Positions 15,997 to 23,658 of a stretch of 26,189 nucleotides of DNA are shown piece by piece. The DNA lies in NCBI GenBank assembly GCA_023415835.1, contig JAEZJK010000044.1, positions 1 through 26,189 on the forward strand, read 5' to 3'. The notes beneath the pieces are model-generated. The model did not search any database, had not been told where the DNA came from, and saw only the letters and a list, made by a program, of their open reading frames with translations. The DNA is from Bacillota bacterium. Its GTDB lineage: Bacteria; Bacillota; UBA4882; UBA8346. Numbering within the stretch: position 1 is the first letter of the stretch; each line of letters opens with the position of its first letter. Both the position numbers and the translations under genes were made by a program.

Positions 15997-16120
15997 GTTA
16001 AATTTGCTAAATATAGAAAGGATTAATTCGGCCTTAGCAGCGATTATCCTGCTGTAACCGTTGACTATTAATAAGGCCTCTGTAAAAGCCAACCCTGATA
16101 TCGGGGTTGGTTTCATTTTT
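15997..16120 (+). ncRNA. Candidate small structured RNA ending in a terminator
   Basis: GGCCTTA (16030-16036) pairs with TAAGGCC (16072-16078) and encloses AGCAG (16036-16040) / CTGCT (16049-16053). A terminator hairpin follows at 16089-16110. A weak promoter (TTGGTT, 17 bp, TACACT) could start transcription near 15997. The terminator faces away from any upstream plus-strand gene, so a short independent transcript is the natural explanation. I do not recognise a known riboswitch or RNA class. Confidence 0.4.
16089..16120 (+). terminator. Rho-independent terminator upstream of the protease
   Basis: CCAACCC (16089-16095) pairs with GGGTTGG (16104-16110), followed by TTTCATTTTT. It insulates the protease from upstream transcription or ends a small RNA. 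Confidence 0.75.
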
Positions 16121-16206
16121 AGTATCGGATGGTTTATGCTGTCTTATTAAACCTTTTCTATTATTTTATTTATGGAAATAATTGAACCCCTTTCTTAGAA
16201 TTGCAT

Positions 16207-16235
16207 TTTACAAAACAAAACTAAAGCGTTATAAT
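16207..16235 (+). promoter_or_regulatory. Promoter of the subtilisin-like protease gene
   Basis: TTTACA (16207-16212), 17 bp, TATAAT (16230-16235): five and six matches to the sigma-A boxes. It lies about 80 nt upstream of the start codon. Confidence 0.75.
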
Positions 16236-16317
16236 CACCAAATGGGTTTTAATGTTAACTTCAAGGAATTTGTTGAGCAAGGTTCGAGATTAATTTATTC
16301 AATTTTTGGAGGTTACG

Positions 16318-18120
16318 ATGCAATCTTTGAAAAGAACGCTCACCAGAAATCCTTTTCTAATTATATTTGCTTTATTGATGGTCATTCCCCAACTGGTATC
16401 GGCTAAACCAGGCAATTCAGCCGCTAAGAACACTAAAGACGTTATCATCAAAGATAATAAATCCGGCACTGTTATTTATCAGAAAGCTAAATCCTATTAT
16501 TATGGATTTACAATTCCAACATCGAAGGAGATCATTGTCCAAGGGGAGATCAGCCCCAATGAAATCATCGTCAAATATAAAAATGGTAGTGATCCATCAA
16601 AAAGACTAAACTCGGTCTCCAAGACAATCGGCAATCAAGGGGCAAAAGTTAGTCAACTCAATGAAAACCTGGGGTTTGCCTTGGTTAAATTAAGTAACCG
16701 GAATGAATACTTTAATACTATGGATAAATTGGCTAATGATCCTAATATAGAGTATGTGGAACCTAACTATCTGGCGCATATTGCCCAAACGCCAAATGAT
16801 CCTTACTACACGCAACAATGGGGACTGCAAGACATTCATGCCGATTTGGCCTGGGACAAGGTTACCCCTTCGCAAAGGGCCAAAGTAACCATAGCCGTTC
16901 TGGATACGGGAATCAACTTAAACCATGAAGACTTACAAGCCAGTATTGTCCCGGGGTATAATTTTATTGACAATAATGATAATCCGGAGGACGGCCACGG
17001 GCATGGGACCCACGCCGCAGGGATCGCCGCTGCTATAACTAATAATGGCAAAGGTATCGCCGGTATTGCCGGCGGCGCTAAAATCATGCCGGTTAAAGTA
17101 ATGAATGACAGCGGCTCAGGTGATTATGCCAGTATCATTAATGGTATTAGATATGCCGCCGATAACGGCGCGCAAGTAATAAGTATGAGTTTAGGGGGAG
17201 CGGGTTTAAGCCAAGCGATGCAGGAGGCGGTTGATTATGCGATCAGTCGCGGTGCCAGCGTGGTGGCTGCTTCGGGCAATAGTAACAGTCCGGTTGCTTT
17301 TCCGGGGAATTGCAACGGTGTAATTACCGTGGGGGCAGTTAGCAATAGTAATGAACGGGCTTCTTTCTCCAATTACGGTCCGGAGATGGATGTGGTGGCG
17401 CCCGGCGTCAATATTATCAGCACCTTTAAAGGGAGCGCTTCCAGTTACACTTTGATGAGCGGGACTTCGATGGCGACCCCGTTTGTTTCCGGGGTGGCGG
17501 CGCTGGTTAGAGCGGCTAATCCGAATCTTGCTTCGACCGAGGTTACTAAAATTATCGATCAGGCAACCACTGATTTGGGAACGGCCGGTTTTGACAATTA
17601 TTATGGTTATGGTTTGGTGGACGCTAATCAAGCAGTTGACATGGCGCTGAATGGACAAACCGGAAATCCTAGCCCTACGCCTACTCCAATTCCGACGCCA
17701 AACCCGAGTCCGGCCCCGGCACCGTGGCCAAGCCTTAATTTGGCTATAAATAAGACCGCAGTCGCCTCCTCGGAAGAAGGAGCCGGTCGGACTGCATCTA
17801 GTGCGGTTGACGGAAATCTGGAGACCCGTTGGGCCAGCGAGCCGGGGGTTGATCCGCAGTGGATCTATGTTGATCTGGGAAAAACTTATCACATTAATAA
17901 AGTCGTCCTCAAATGGGAAGAGGCCTTTGCCAAAGGGTATCAAGTTTACGTTTCCAATGACGGCCGATACTGGACTAATATTTATAGCACCAGTTACGGG
18001 AGAGGCGGAACCAATACGATTGATACCGCAGCCCAAGGGCGATATGTATTGCTCTATGGCAATCGGCGCGGCACTTCTTACGGGTACTCCCTTTGGGAAT
18101 TTGAGGTTTATGGTAAGTAA
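16318..18120 (+). CDS. Secreted subtilisin-like serine protease (S8) with F5/8 type C domain
   Basis: 600 residues. A signal peptide (NPFLIIFALLMVIPQLVSA) is followed by a propeptide resembling Inhibitor_I9 (about 65-150, ending IEYVEPNYLAHI). The subtilase domain has the full triad: Asp196 in VLDTGIN, His229 in HGTHAAG and Ser384 in SGTSMATPF, with the oxyanion Asn in ASGNSN. A Pro-rich linker (about 445-470) leads to a C-terminal discoidin-like F5/8C domain (ASSAVDGNLETRWAS, WIYVDLGKTY, FEVYGK), which in secreted enzymes usually binds carbohydrate or cell surfaces. GGAGG lies 5 nt before ATG 16318; the earlier in-frame TTG at 16306 overlaps that signal. Own promoter and terminator, so a single-gene unit. 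Probably degrades extracellular protein. Confidence 0.93.
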   Translation: MQSLKRTLTRNPFLIIFALLMVIPQLVSAKPGNSAAKNTKDVIIKDNKSGTVIYQKAKSYYYGFTIPTSKEIIVQGEISPNEIIVKYKNGSDPSKRLNSVSKTIGNQGAKVSQLNENLGFALVKLSNRNEYFNTMDKLANDPNIEYVEPNYLAHIAQTPNDPYYTQQWGLQDIHADLAWDKVTPSQRAKVTIAVLDTGINLNHEDLQASIVPGYNFIDNNDNPEDGHGHGTHAAGIAAAITNNGKGIAGIAGGAKIMPVKVMNDSGSGDYASIINGIRYAADNGAQVISMSLGGAGLSQAMQEAVDYAISRGASVVAASGNSNSPVAFPGNCNGVITVGAVSNSNERASFSNYGPEMDVVAPGVNIISTFKGSASSYTLMSGTSMATPFVSGVAALVRAANPNLASTEVTKIIDQATTDLGTAGFDNYYGYGLVDANQAVDMALNGQTGNPSPTPTPIPTPNPSPAPAPWPSLNLAINKTAVASSEEGAGRTASSAVDGNLETRWASEPGVDPQWIYVDLGKTYHINKVVLKWEEAFAKGYQVYVSNDGRYWTNIYSTSYGRGGTNTIDTAAQGRYVLLYGNRRGTSYGYSLWEFEVYGK

Positions 18121-18124
18121 AAAC

Positions 18125-18174
18125 GGGAATAAAGAAAAACTCTAACCGGCAAAGGATAGAGTTTTTCTTTATCC
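18125..18174 (+). terminator. Long-stem terminator after the protease
   Basis: AAAGAAAAACTCTA and TAGAGTTTTTCTTT form a perfect 14-bp stem around a 12-nt loop, extended by GGG/CCC with a bulge. It starts 5 nt after the stop codon. The stem itself is AT-rich and supplies T-rich and A-rich sides, so it could act on both strands. Confidence 0.75.
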
Positions 18175-18185
18175 CAAAAGATTGA

Positions 18186-18236
18186 TTGACTTTTAAGGCT
18201 TACCGTGTTATTTATATTATAAAAGTGTTACACATT
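18186..18236 (+). promoter_or_regulatory. Probable promoter and operator region of the Ni/Co transporter
   Basis: TTGACT (18186-18191) with TATTTA 17 bp later (18209-18214), or the TATATT a little further on. GTGTTA occurs twice, at 18205-18210 and in GTGTTACAC at 18225-18233, 20 bp apart. These could be half-sites for a metal-dependent repressor such as NikR, but the layout is a direct repeat and does not match the consensus I know. No cobalamin riboswitch is visible. Confidence 0.4.
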
Positions 18237-18255
18237 TTACATAGGAGTGATTAAA

Positions 18256-19293
18256 GTGCATATGGCAGACGCCTTGATCTCCCCGGCGGTGGGGGGGGCG
18301 ATGTGGGCGGCCACAGCCGGACTAACGGCCTACTCGGCTAAGAAAGTTCGAGTCGGACTGGATGAGCGGAAGGCGCCATTAATGGGAGTATTGGGGGCTT
18401 TTATTTTTGCGGCCCAGATGATAAACTTCACGATCCCCGGGACCGGATCAAGCGGCCATTTGGGAGGAGGGCTGATTCTAGCTGTTTTGCTGGGTCCATA
18501 CGCCGGATTGTTAACCATGGCCTCCATCTTAGCCATCCAGGCATTTTTTTTTGGTGACGGCGGTTTGTTGGCTATGGGATGCAATATTTTAAATCTTGGT
18601 TTTTATCCTTGCTTTATCGCTTATCCACTGTTATTCAAACCGATTGCCGGGAAACAACCGACACCCGGTCGGATTTTAATCGGTGCATCTTTGGCGGGGA
18701 TTATCGGATTACAGTTAGGCGCTTTTAGTGTGGTCTTGGAGACCATCGCTTCCGGTATCTCCGAATTGCCGTTTAATACTTTTCTTTTGTTAATGCAACC
18801 AATTCACTTAGGGATAGGTATTGTCGAGGGTTTGGTCACCGCGACGGTGGTCACTTTTGTCTGGAAGGCCAGGCCGGAGATTTTGATAAAGACCGCCTCT
18901 GGAGAAGCCTATGGCAAAATTCCCATCAAACAAGTATTAATTGGTTTGCTACTGGTTACGGCGTTGACCGGAGGAGTTCTCTCCTGGTTCGCTTCAGCCA
19001 ATCCGGACGGATTGGAATGGTCGATGTTTCACACCTCCGGTAAAGAGGAGCTGGAAGCTCCTCAGGGGATTCACCAAACTTTAGCTGGAATTCAAGAAAA
19101 GACCGCAATTCTGCCTGATTATGGCATTAAAGCGCCGGAAGAAACCGTTTCGGCTACAGAAGCGGAACCAGTGGAAACATGGCCTGCTGTTAGCGGTGGA
19201 ACTACTGTTTCCGGCCTGGTGGGCGGGTTATTCACTTTGCTGCTGGCGGGGTTAATTGGTTACGGTTTGCGGTTAATCAAGAAACATGCCTAG
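18256..19293 (+). CDS. cbiM: ECF nickel/cobalt transporter substrate-binding subunit, CbiM/NikM fused to a PDGLE (NikN-like) domain
   Basis: Binds Ni2+ or Co2+ in the membrane and passes it to the CbiQ-CbiO module. 345 residues with about 7 membrane segments. The mature N-terminus M-H-M-A-D carries His2, the metal ligand of this family, which fixes the start at GTG 18256 (AGGAG 8 nt upstream) and not GTG 18247. Later motifs include NFTIPGTGSSGHLGGG, LAIQAFFFGDGG and GCNILNLGFYPC. The C-terminal part (NPDGLEWSM) is the PDGLE/NikN segment, ending in another hydrophobic helix. Nickel is my preference because NikMN-type fusions are often nickel systems, but metal choice is not decided by sequence. 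Confidence 0.92.
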   Translation: MHMADALISPAVGGAMWAATAGLTAYSAKKVRVGLDERKAPLMGVLGAFIFAAQMINFTIPGTGSSGHLGGGLILAVLLGPYAGLLTMASILAIQAFFFGDGGLLAMGCNILNLGFYPCFIAYPLLFKPIAGKQPTPGRILIGASLAGIIGLQLGAFSVVLETIASGISELPFNTFLLLMQPIHLGIGIVEGLVTATVVTFVWKARPEILIKTASGEAYGKIPIKQVLIGLLLVTALTGGVLSWFASANPDGLEWSMFHTSGKEELEAPQGIHQTLAGIQEKTAILPDYGIKAPEETVSATEAEPVETWPAVSGGTTVSGLVGGLFTLLLAGLIGYGLRLIKKHA

Positions 19294-19325
19294 ATTATAT
19301 AACCGCACATCATGCCCATCTATTG

Positions 19326-19353
19326 GCGGAGGCCTAACCTCCGCTTGTTTTTT
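19326..19353 (+). terminator. Terminator between cbiM and cbiQ
   Basis: GCGGAGG (19326-19332), loop CCTAA, CCTCCGC (19338-19344), then TTGTTTTTT. A strong terminator inside what should be one functional operon, 33 nt after the cbiM stop. Confidence 0.85.
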
Positions 19354-19409
19354 CAATTGGAACCTTTAAAATAAAATTTAACTTATTAATCATTCAAATG
19401 GAGTAATAA

Positions 19410-20219
19410 ATGTCGAACTTGACGTCCGCTTGGGACAGTATTAAATTATTTGATGAATTAGCCGGAAGGCGGAGTGTCATTCATCGGATTCATCCGGTAA
19501 TGAAACTTTTGACTACCTTGGCCTATCTGGTCTGCGTGGTATCGTTCGGGAAATATGAGGTTATTCAGCTTTTACCCCTGGTTATCTATCCGATGGTTTT
19601 GATCATTCTGGCGGATTTACCAGCGAAGGAACTTTTGAAACGGTTATTGATTGCCGCGCCGTTTGCTTTGGGTGTCGGGATCTTTAATCCTATCTTTGAT
19701 CGGACGCCTTTGCTAACCTTTGGAGGATTTTCCATTAGTAGAGGTTGGCTCTCCTTTAGTTCAATCATGATTCGGTACGTCATGACTGTGACGGCGGCGC
19801 TGATTCTCATAGCCACCAGCGGTATTAACGGAGTGGGAATGGCATTATCCAAGTTGAAATTGCCGCAAATTTTCGTGACTCAATTGCTCTCGCTCTATCG
19901 TTACCTTAATGTTTTGATCGAAGAGACACTCCGAACCATGCGGGCTTATACGTTACGTTCCGGCCGCGAGCAAGGGATCTGTTTTCGGGCTTGGGGTTCT
20001 CTGGTTGGCCAATTGTTGCTCCGGACCATCGACCGGGCCGGACGAATTTATCAAGCCATGTGTTGCCGGGGGTTTAACGGAAAGGTCGAGCTATCCCAAA
20101 ACCTACCGTTACGGTTGGCGGATTGTTTTTATTTCTTGGGGTGGTCGCTATTTTTTTTGTCAGTTCGATGTTTTAATATTCCCTACTTGTTAGGTCGGAT
20201 TTTAATGGGGGTGGGTTGA
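19410..20219 (+). CDS. cbiQ: ECF transporter transmembrane (T) component CbiQ
   Basis: Transmembrane coupling subunit linking the ATPase to the substrate-binding subunit. 269 residues, 5 to 6 hydrophobic segments. The cytoplasmic coupling helices carry the characteristic signatures TLRSGRE and YQAMCCRGF, variants of the Ala-Arg-Gly boxes that contact the ATPase. GGAG lies 6 nt before the ATG. It follows cbiM by 116 nt containing a terminator and overlaps cbiO by one base (TGATG). Confidence 0.92.
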   Translation: MSNLTSAWDSIKLFDELAGRRSVIHRIHPVMKLLTTLAYLVCVVSFGKYEVIQLLPLVIYPMVLIILADLPAKELLKRLLIAAPFALGVGIFNPIFDRTPLLTFGGFSISRGWLSFSSIMIRYVMTVTAALILIATSGINGVGMALSKLKLPQIFVTQLLSLYRYLNVLIEETLRTMRAYTLRSGREQGICFRAWGSLVGQLLLRTIDRAGRIYQAMCCRGFNGKVELSQNLPLRLADCFYFLGWSLFFLSVRCFNIPYLLGRILMGVG

Positions 20220-20974
20220 TGAGCCATCATCTGGTTGAGGTTAAAGATCTAGAATATATTTATCCGGACGGGCATCCGGCTTTGAAAGGGGTTTCGTTCC
20301 GGATTACCCATGGTGAAGCGGTGGGAATCATTGGCGCTAACGGCGCCGGAAAGTCGACTTTATTGTTGCATCTGATTGGAGTGCTTTTTCCAAACGCCGG
20401 GACCGTTCGGGTGGGGGATTGGCCGGTGCTCAAGGAGACCTTGCCGCAGATCCGGCGCAGTGTGGGAATGATCTTTCAAGATCCGGACGATCAGCTTTTC
20501 ATGCCCACCGTCGGCGAGGATGTTGCTTTTGGACCGTTGAATCTGGGATTGCCTGCGGTAGAGGTGGAGCAGCGGGTGACTCAAGCGTTGGAAACAGTCG
20601 GAGCGCTTCATCTAAAGGAACGCCCCCCTTACAAACTTTCCGGAGGGGAAAAAAGAGCGGTGGCTATCGCTACGGTACTGTCGATGGCCCCGGATATTCT
20701 GGTGATGGATGAACCTAGCACCGCTCTGGATCCTGCCTCCCGGCGTAAAATAATCACGATGCTGGCCGGATTTAAACACACCAAAATTATCGCCACCCAC
20801 GACTTGGATCTTATTTTGGATCTTTGTGAACGGACTATCGTCTTGAGTGAGGGAATAATATTGGCGGATGGTCCTACGGTGGAAATTTTTAATGACGAGG
20901 AACTCTTAAACCGGGGTCATTTGGAGAAACCTTTGCGGATGCAAGGGTGCCCGGTTTGTAATAGGATGGAGTAA
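20219..20974 (+). CDS. cbiO: ECF transporter ATP-binding subunit CbiO
   Basis: ABC ATPase powering metal uptake. 251 residues from ATG 20219, which shares its A with the cbiQ stop. Motifs in order: Walker A GANGAGKST, Q-loop MIFQDPDDQLF (the DPDDQ sequence typical of CbiO/EcfA), signature LSGGEKRAVAIA, Walker B ILVMDEPSTALDP and the switch His in IIATHDLDL. The C-terminal tail ends in GCPVCNRME with two Cys, whose role, if any, is unknown. Last gene of the transporter cluster. Confidence 0.93.
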   Translation: MSHHLVEVKDLEYIYPDGHPALKGVSFRITHGEAVGIIGANGAGKSTLLLHLIGVLFPNAGTVRVGDWPVLKETLPQIRRSVGMIFQDPDDQLFMPTVGEDVAFGPLNLGLPAVEVEQRVTQALETVGALHLKERPPYKLSGGEKRAVAIATVLSMAPDILVMDEPSTALDPASRRKIITMLAGFKHTKIIATHDLDLILDLCERTIVLSEGIILADGPTVEIFNDEELLNRGHLEKPLRMQGCPVCNRME

Positions 20975-21126
20975 ATACCGATTTGGTTGTTTTGGCATTC
21001 GGCTGTAAGAATGCAAATCTAAGATTAATTCATTAGACCGGCCTTTGCTCAGGCTTAATCGGCACCTTAAAAAACCCGGCCAAGTGTACTTATTAAAATT
21101 GTAGAAATTAAAAAAGAGAGGCCATT

Positions 21127-21580
21127 ATGATTAGACTTGTTACAAATCAAGATTTGAATGCATGGATCGAATTAGCTAGAGAGGTTGAGCCATTATTTGG
21201 AAAAATGGCAGATAATGAGGATTTTATTAATGCGATAAAAGATTGCATATCAAATTCATCAGCTTTTTTGTGTTGTAAATACTAATAATGATATTGAAGG
21301 GGTAATTGCAATAAATAAAGCTTTAAATGAAGTATCTTGGTTAGCAGTCAGCGAAAAATGCAGAGGAAAAGGATATGGTTATCAATTACTTGAAGCGGCA
21401 CTTGACAGTTTAGATAATAGAAAGCCTATCTTTGTGCAAACTTTTTCTCCTCATGTGAAAGCAGGGGAAGCTGCCAGAAAAATATATATGAAGTTTGGGT
21501 TTAAAGATTATAGAGATGGTGGGAAAAATCCTGCTGGTATCGATACAGTAATCATGAAGTTTGAGTATAGCAATAATTAA
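21127..21580 (+). pseudogene. GNAT family N-acetyltransferase, frameshifted
   Basis: From ATG 21127 the frame reads MIRLVTNQDLNAWIELAREV and onward, then stops at 21284-21286 after about 52 codons. A shift at the T6 run at 21264-21269 restores a continuous frame (SSAFCVVNTNNDIEGVIAIN, WLAVSEKCRGKGYGYQLLEA, AARKIYMKFGFKDY) to the TAA at 21578. This is a complete GNAT acetyltransferase of about 150 residues with the acetyl-CoA loop R-G-K-G-Y-G. One extra T explains the break, so it is either a recent inactivation, a phase-variable run or a read error. AGAGAGG lies before the ATG. First gene of the AT-rich accessory half. Substrate unknown. Confidence 0.85.
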
Positions 21581-21723
21581 GTGAGCAATACTTTTTCACT
21601 TAGCGGTACATTTTTAGAAATAAAAACCCGCCCCCCAACCGTAAAGTTGACCTTGATTTGCCAACCATAATAATTGCCTTTTCTCAAAACCGGCCGCCTT
21701 TTCGGACAGCCACCGCACCGCCT

Positions 21724-21765
21724 AAAATTGAGCCAAGCAATTTCAAAATTAAGCCAAGCAATTTT
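21724..21765 (+). repeat. Tandem duplication of a 21-bp unit
   Basis: 21724-21744 and 21745-21765 are adjacent copies sharing AGCCAAGCAATTT and an AAAATT start; they differ at two positions. Confidence 0.8.
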
Positions 21766-21959
21766 TAAACCGAACCGTTCAATTTCAGGGAGCACTAAAT
21801 ATTCCGAACGCTTCATTGAAGCACCCTATTTTACGCGAAGCGGGTGTTCAAGAAAGTGGTATTGGAGAATGGTTTACAAGGCAATTAAAATACGATGGCT
21901 GCTTTGAGATTTTACGGGGTTCGGCGGTGACTTTTTTTAGGATTAGGATTTTGAACGGT

Positions 21960-22005
21960 AAGACCCTGAGCTAAGTTAATTGACTTATTGGCTCAGGGTC
22001 TTTTT
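21960..22005 (+). terminator. Strong Rho-independent terminator
   Basis: AAGACCCTGAGC (21960-21971) pairs with GCTCAGGGTCTT; an inner TAAGT/ACTTA pair continues the stem around TAATTG, and TTTTT follows. Nothing intact lies immediately upstream except the GNAT gene about 380 nt away and an unrecognised open stretch whose stop falls inside the stem. Confidence 0.85.
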
Positions 22006-22232
22006 CTGGTTTTCAAAAAAAGCTTTATCATCCTTTGATAACCACGTTTATTCTGGGCGAGTATGGGAACGGCCATAGATCCTAATTATTGTTTTTAAGG
22101 GAAAATTTGTATTTATTACTATAACATAACATTAACCGAAACACAATAATTATTTTTCAATTATTTGGAACTAAGTTTATTTTATAATCTATCTCTCACT
22201 TTTGATATCGTGTTTGAAGTTTATCATTTTAC

Positions 22233-22503
22233 CCGAGGGGATCTTTTAAGAGTTTTGGGATATTTCCTTCTTGTGATGGGATATTTTATTTACCCGAAGT
22301 TATCTTCAGATACTTGATGGTATATTTTACTTCCCCGATGGTATATTCAATTTATCTGCTGGTATGTTTCATTTCCCCGATGGATTATTCCATTTCCCTC
22401 AAGAAATCTTCACATACTTGATGATATATTCAACTTCCCTGATGGTATATTTCATTTACCCGGCGGCTTATTACATTTGTTTGGGTAAATGTTATTTTTT
22501 TGA
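22233..22503. repeat. Degenerate tandem array, 20-21 bp period, about 12 units
   Basis: Units begin (GATGG-like) at 22275, 22296, 22316, 22337, 22358, 22379, 22400, 22420, 22441, 22462 and 22483, with two weaker ones before, near 22233 and 22254. The consensus is close to GATGGTATATTTCATTTCCC. The steps are 21 bp except two of 20, so no single reading frame runs through. In one frame a unit would read D-G-I-F-H-F-P. Confidence 0.8.
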
Positions 22504-22639
22504 TTTAAGTCTAAAAGCGATCCTTTCGCAGTCTTCATTTAAAGATTTACATTATTCAGCTTTGATTACTAAAATTGTTAATTCGTGATTTGTATGGTAA
22601 AATGTTATTGTTTTGGCGGAGGGTATGAGAGGGAAAATA

Positions 22640-22798
22640 TGTTATTAAAAATTTAGGGCTAAGTGATGCGGCAAGACAGTCGGAATATCGGTAATGGAAA
22701 CTGTTATTTCGACTAAATAGTCGGATACAGCTAGTTAGCTGAAATATGGCGTAAATACTCGGCCTTCCGGGCCTCAAGTTAGTAAGAAAGTAATTTCT
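22640..22798 (+). ncRNA. Hairpin-rich leader upstream of the DUF3795 gene
   Basis: Four consecutive hairpins are visible: AGTCGGAATA/TATTTCGACT (22678-22687 with 22705-22714, ten pairs); CAGCT/AGCTG (22728-22741); GGCC/GGCC (22761-22773); and AGAAA/TTTCT around GTAA (22785-22798), the last ending 14 nt before the start codon. Density of helices suggests a structured 5' leader or independent RNA. I do not recognise a known riboswitch class. Confidence 0.4.
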
Positions 22799-22812
22799 GA
22801 ATGTGATAAAAG

Positions 22813-23340
22813 ATGAAGGAAAAAAATAATATAAAACCTGATAAAAAACTCGTTGCAGTTTGTGGTTTATTTTGTCCATCATGTACTATCTATATTGGTT
22901 CAAGAGAAGATCCTGAACGACTCAAAAAAATATCAATTCGCCTTAACCAATCTATTGAAGAAACAAAATGTGAAGGTTGTCGTTCGAAGAAAAGAACAAG
23001 TTATTGCAAGACTTGTAAAATGGCAGCTTGCGCTGATAAAAAAGAAATTGATTTTTGTATTGAATGTAATGAATATCCCTGCGAAGATCTTCAGAAATTT
23101 CAATCAATTTATGCCCATAGAATAGAGCTTTGGCAATCTCAAGAGCGTATTAAAGAAGTTGGTTATGAAAAATGGTTTAAAGAAATGAGTACATATTTTT
23201 CATGTCCTGAATGTGGTACTATAAATTCTGCTTTTGATTTAATATGCCGTAAATGTGGAAAAGATCCTAGTTGTAACTATGTTGAGAAAAATAAACAAGA
23301 AATAATATATCGTAATTCGGTTAAGACATTAGTAAAATAA
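22813..23340 (+). CDS. DUF3795 family cysteine-rich protein
   Basis: 175 residues. The N-terminal part begins CGLFCPSCTIYIG, the signature of DUF3795, followed by more Cys motifs (KCEGCRSKK, YCKTCKMAACA, FCIECNEYPCEDL). The C-terminal third adds a separate four-Cys zinc-ribbon-like unit (FSCPECGTINSAFDLICRKC) that is an extension to the usual domain. It probably binds several zinc ions or an iron-sulfur cluster; function is not established for the family. No strong Shine-Dalgarno precedes the ATG, unlike the core genes, and a hairpin ends 14 nt upstream. Low-GC codon use, as in its accessory neighbours. Confidence 0.8.
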   Translation: MKEKNNIKPDKKLVAVCGLFCPSCTIYIGSREDPERLKKISIRLNQSIEETKCEGCRSKKRTSYCKTCKMAACADKKEIDFCIECNEYPCEDLQKFQSIYAHRIELWQSQERIKEVGYEKWFKEMSTYFSCPECGTINSAFDLICRKCGKDPSCNYVEKNKQEIIYRNSVKTLVK

Positions 23341-23351
23341 ACATTTGAAAT

Positions 23352-23370
23352 GGCTGCCCTCCTAGCAGCC
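23352..23370. repeat. Intergenic hairpin H1 (TCCTAG-loop type)
   Basis: GGCTGC (23352-23357) pairs with GCAGCC (23365-23370). The loop region contains TCCTAG, as in H5. It lies 11 nt after the DUF3795 stop. Confidence 0.7.
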
Positions 23371-23569
23371 TCCAAAATAGAGCCGACTGTACTTCAGCTA
23401 ACCGCACGGTTCCCGCTAGCGGATCGGGGTAAGATGAATCATGAAGTAGATCAAGAAGTAAATTCATGAAGTCAGCGCGACCGCATCCGCAAAGCTAAGA
23501 TAGGAGTTGTCTTAGCCTCACCAACGTTGTAAACCTTGAACACTATGCAAAATTCGGCTCTAGTTTAGA
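23371..23569. mobile_element. 199-bp MITE-like or structured element with 16-bp terminal inverted repeats
   Basis: The left end TCCAAAATAGAGCCGA (23371-23386) and the inverted right end TCTAAACTAGAGCCGA (23569-23554) match at 14 of 16 positions. Internal helices: GCGGATCGG (23419-23427) with CCGCATCCGC (23481-23490), enclosing ATGAAT/ATTCAT (23434-23439, 23462-23467), and GCTAAGA/TCTTAGC (23494-23516). It sits exactly between hairpins H1 and H2. It could be a miniature transposable element or a folded RNA closed by the terminal helix. No coding capacity and no obvious target duplication. Confidence 0.55.
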
Positions 23570-23571
23570 CT

Positions 23572-23588
23572 GCGGCATCCATTGCCGC
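23572..23588. repeat. Intergenic hairpin H2 (GCGG-CCGC type)
   Basis: GCGGCA (23572-23577) pairs with TGCCGC (23583-23588), followed by TAAAAAAGAA, the same tail as H4. Confidence 0.7.
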
Positions 23589-23658
23589 TAAAAAAGAAGG
23601 TGATTGGATTAAGTAACAGGCGATATAATATCTAATTTTGCAGAGTTTTATAAACTTA

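Larger units (their letters stand above)
15952..16317. other. Divergent intergenic region with a candidate small RNA
   Basis: Between the carboxypeptidase and the protease. It contains a nested-stem segment ending in a terminator (about 15997-16120) and the protease promoter (16207-16235). No coding sequence is recognised. Confidence 0.5.
21581..22812. other. Long gene-poor AT-rich region
   Basis: About 1.2 kb without a recognisable gene. Contents in order: a tandem pair of 21-bp units (21724-21765); an open stretch without a start codon (about 21751-21973), including QESGIGEWFTRQLKYDGCFE, not recognised; a strong terminator (21960-22005); plain AT-rich sequence to 22230; a degenerate array with 21-bp period (22233-22503); and a hairpin-rich leader before the DUF3795 gene (22640-22798). 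Confidence 0.6.

Noticed and set aside
17206..18036. 276-codon minus-strand open frame inside the protease gene
   Set aside because: Antisense to the subtilase and F5/8C domains, with biased Arg/Ser/Ile composition typical of a shadow frame.
21577..21907. Overlapping open frames on both strands after the GNAT gene
   Set aside because: They run through the 21-bp tandem duplication, have no convincing ribosome sites and match nothing known.
23380..23412. GAGCCG...CACGGTTC resembling group II intron domain V
   Set aside because: The outer pairs exist, but the inner stem does not form and the GAGCCG is better explained by pairing with CGGCTC at the far end of the 199-bp element. No reverse transcriptase is present.
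23371..23569. Retron msr/msd with a1/a2 inverted repeats
   Set aside because: The inverted ends fit loosely, but there is no reverse transcriptase in the window.
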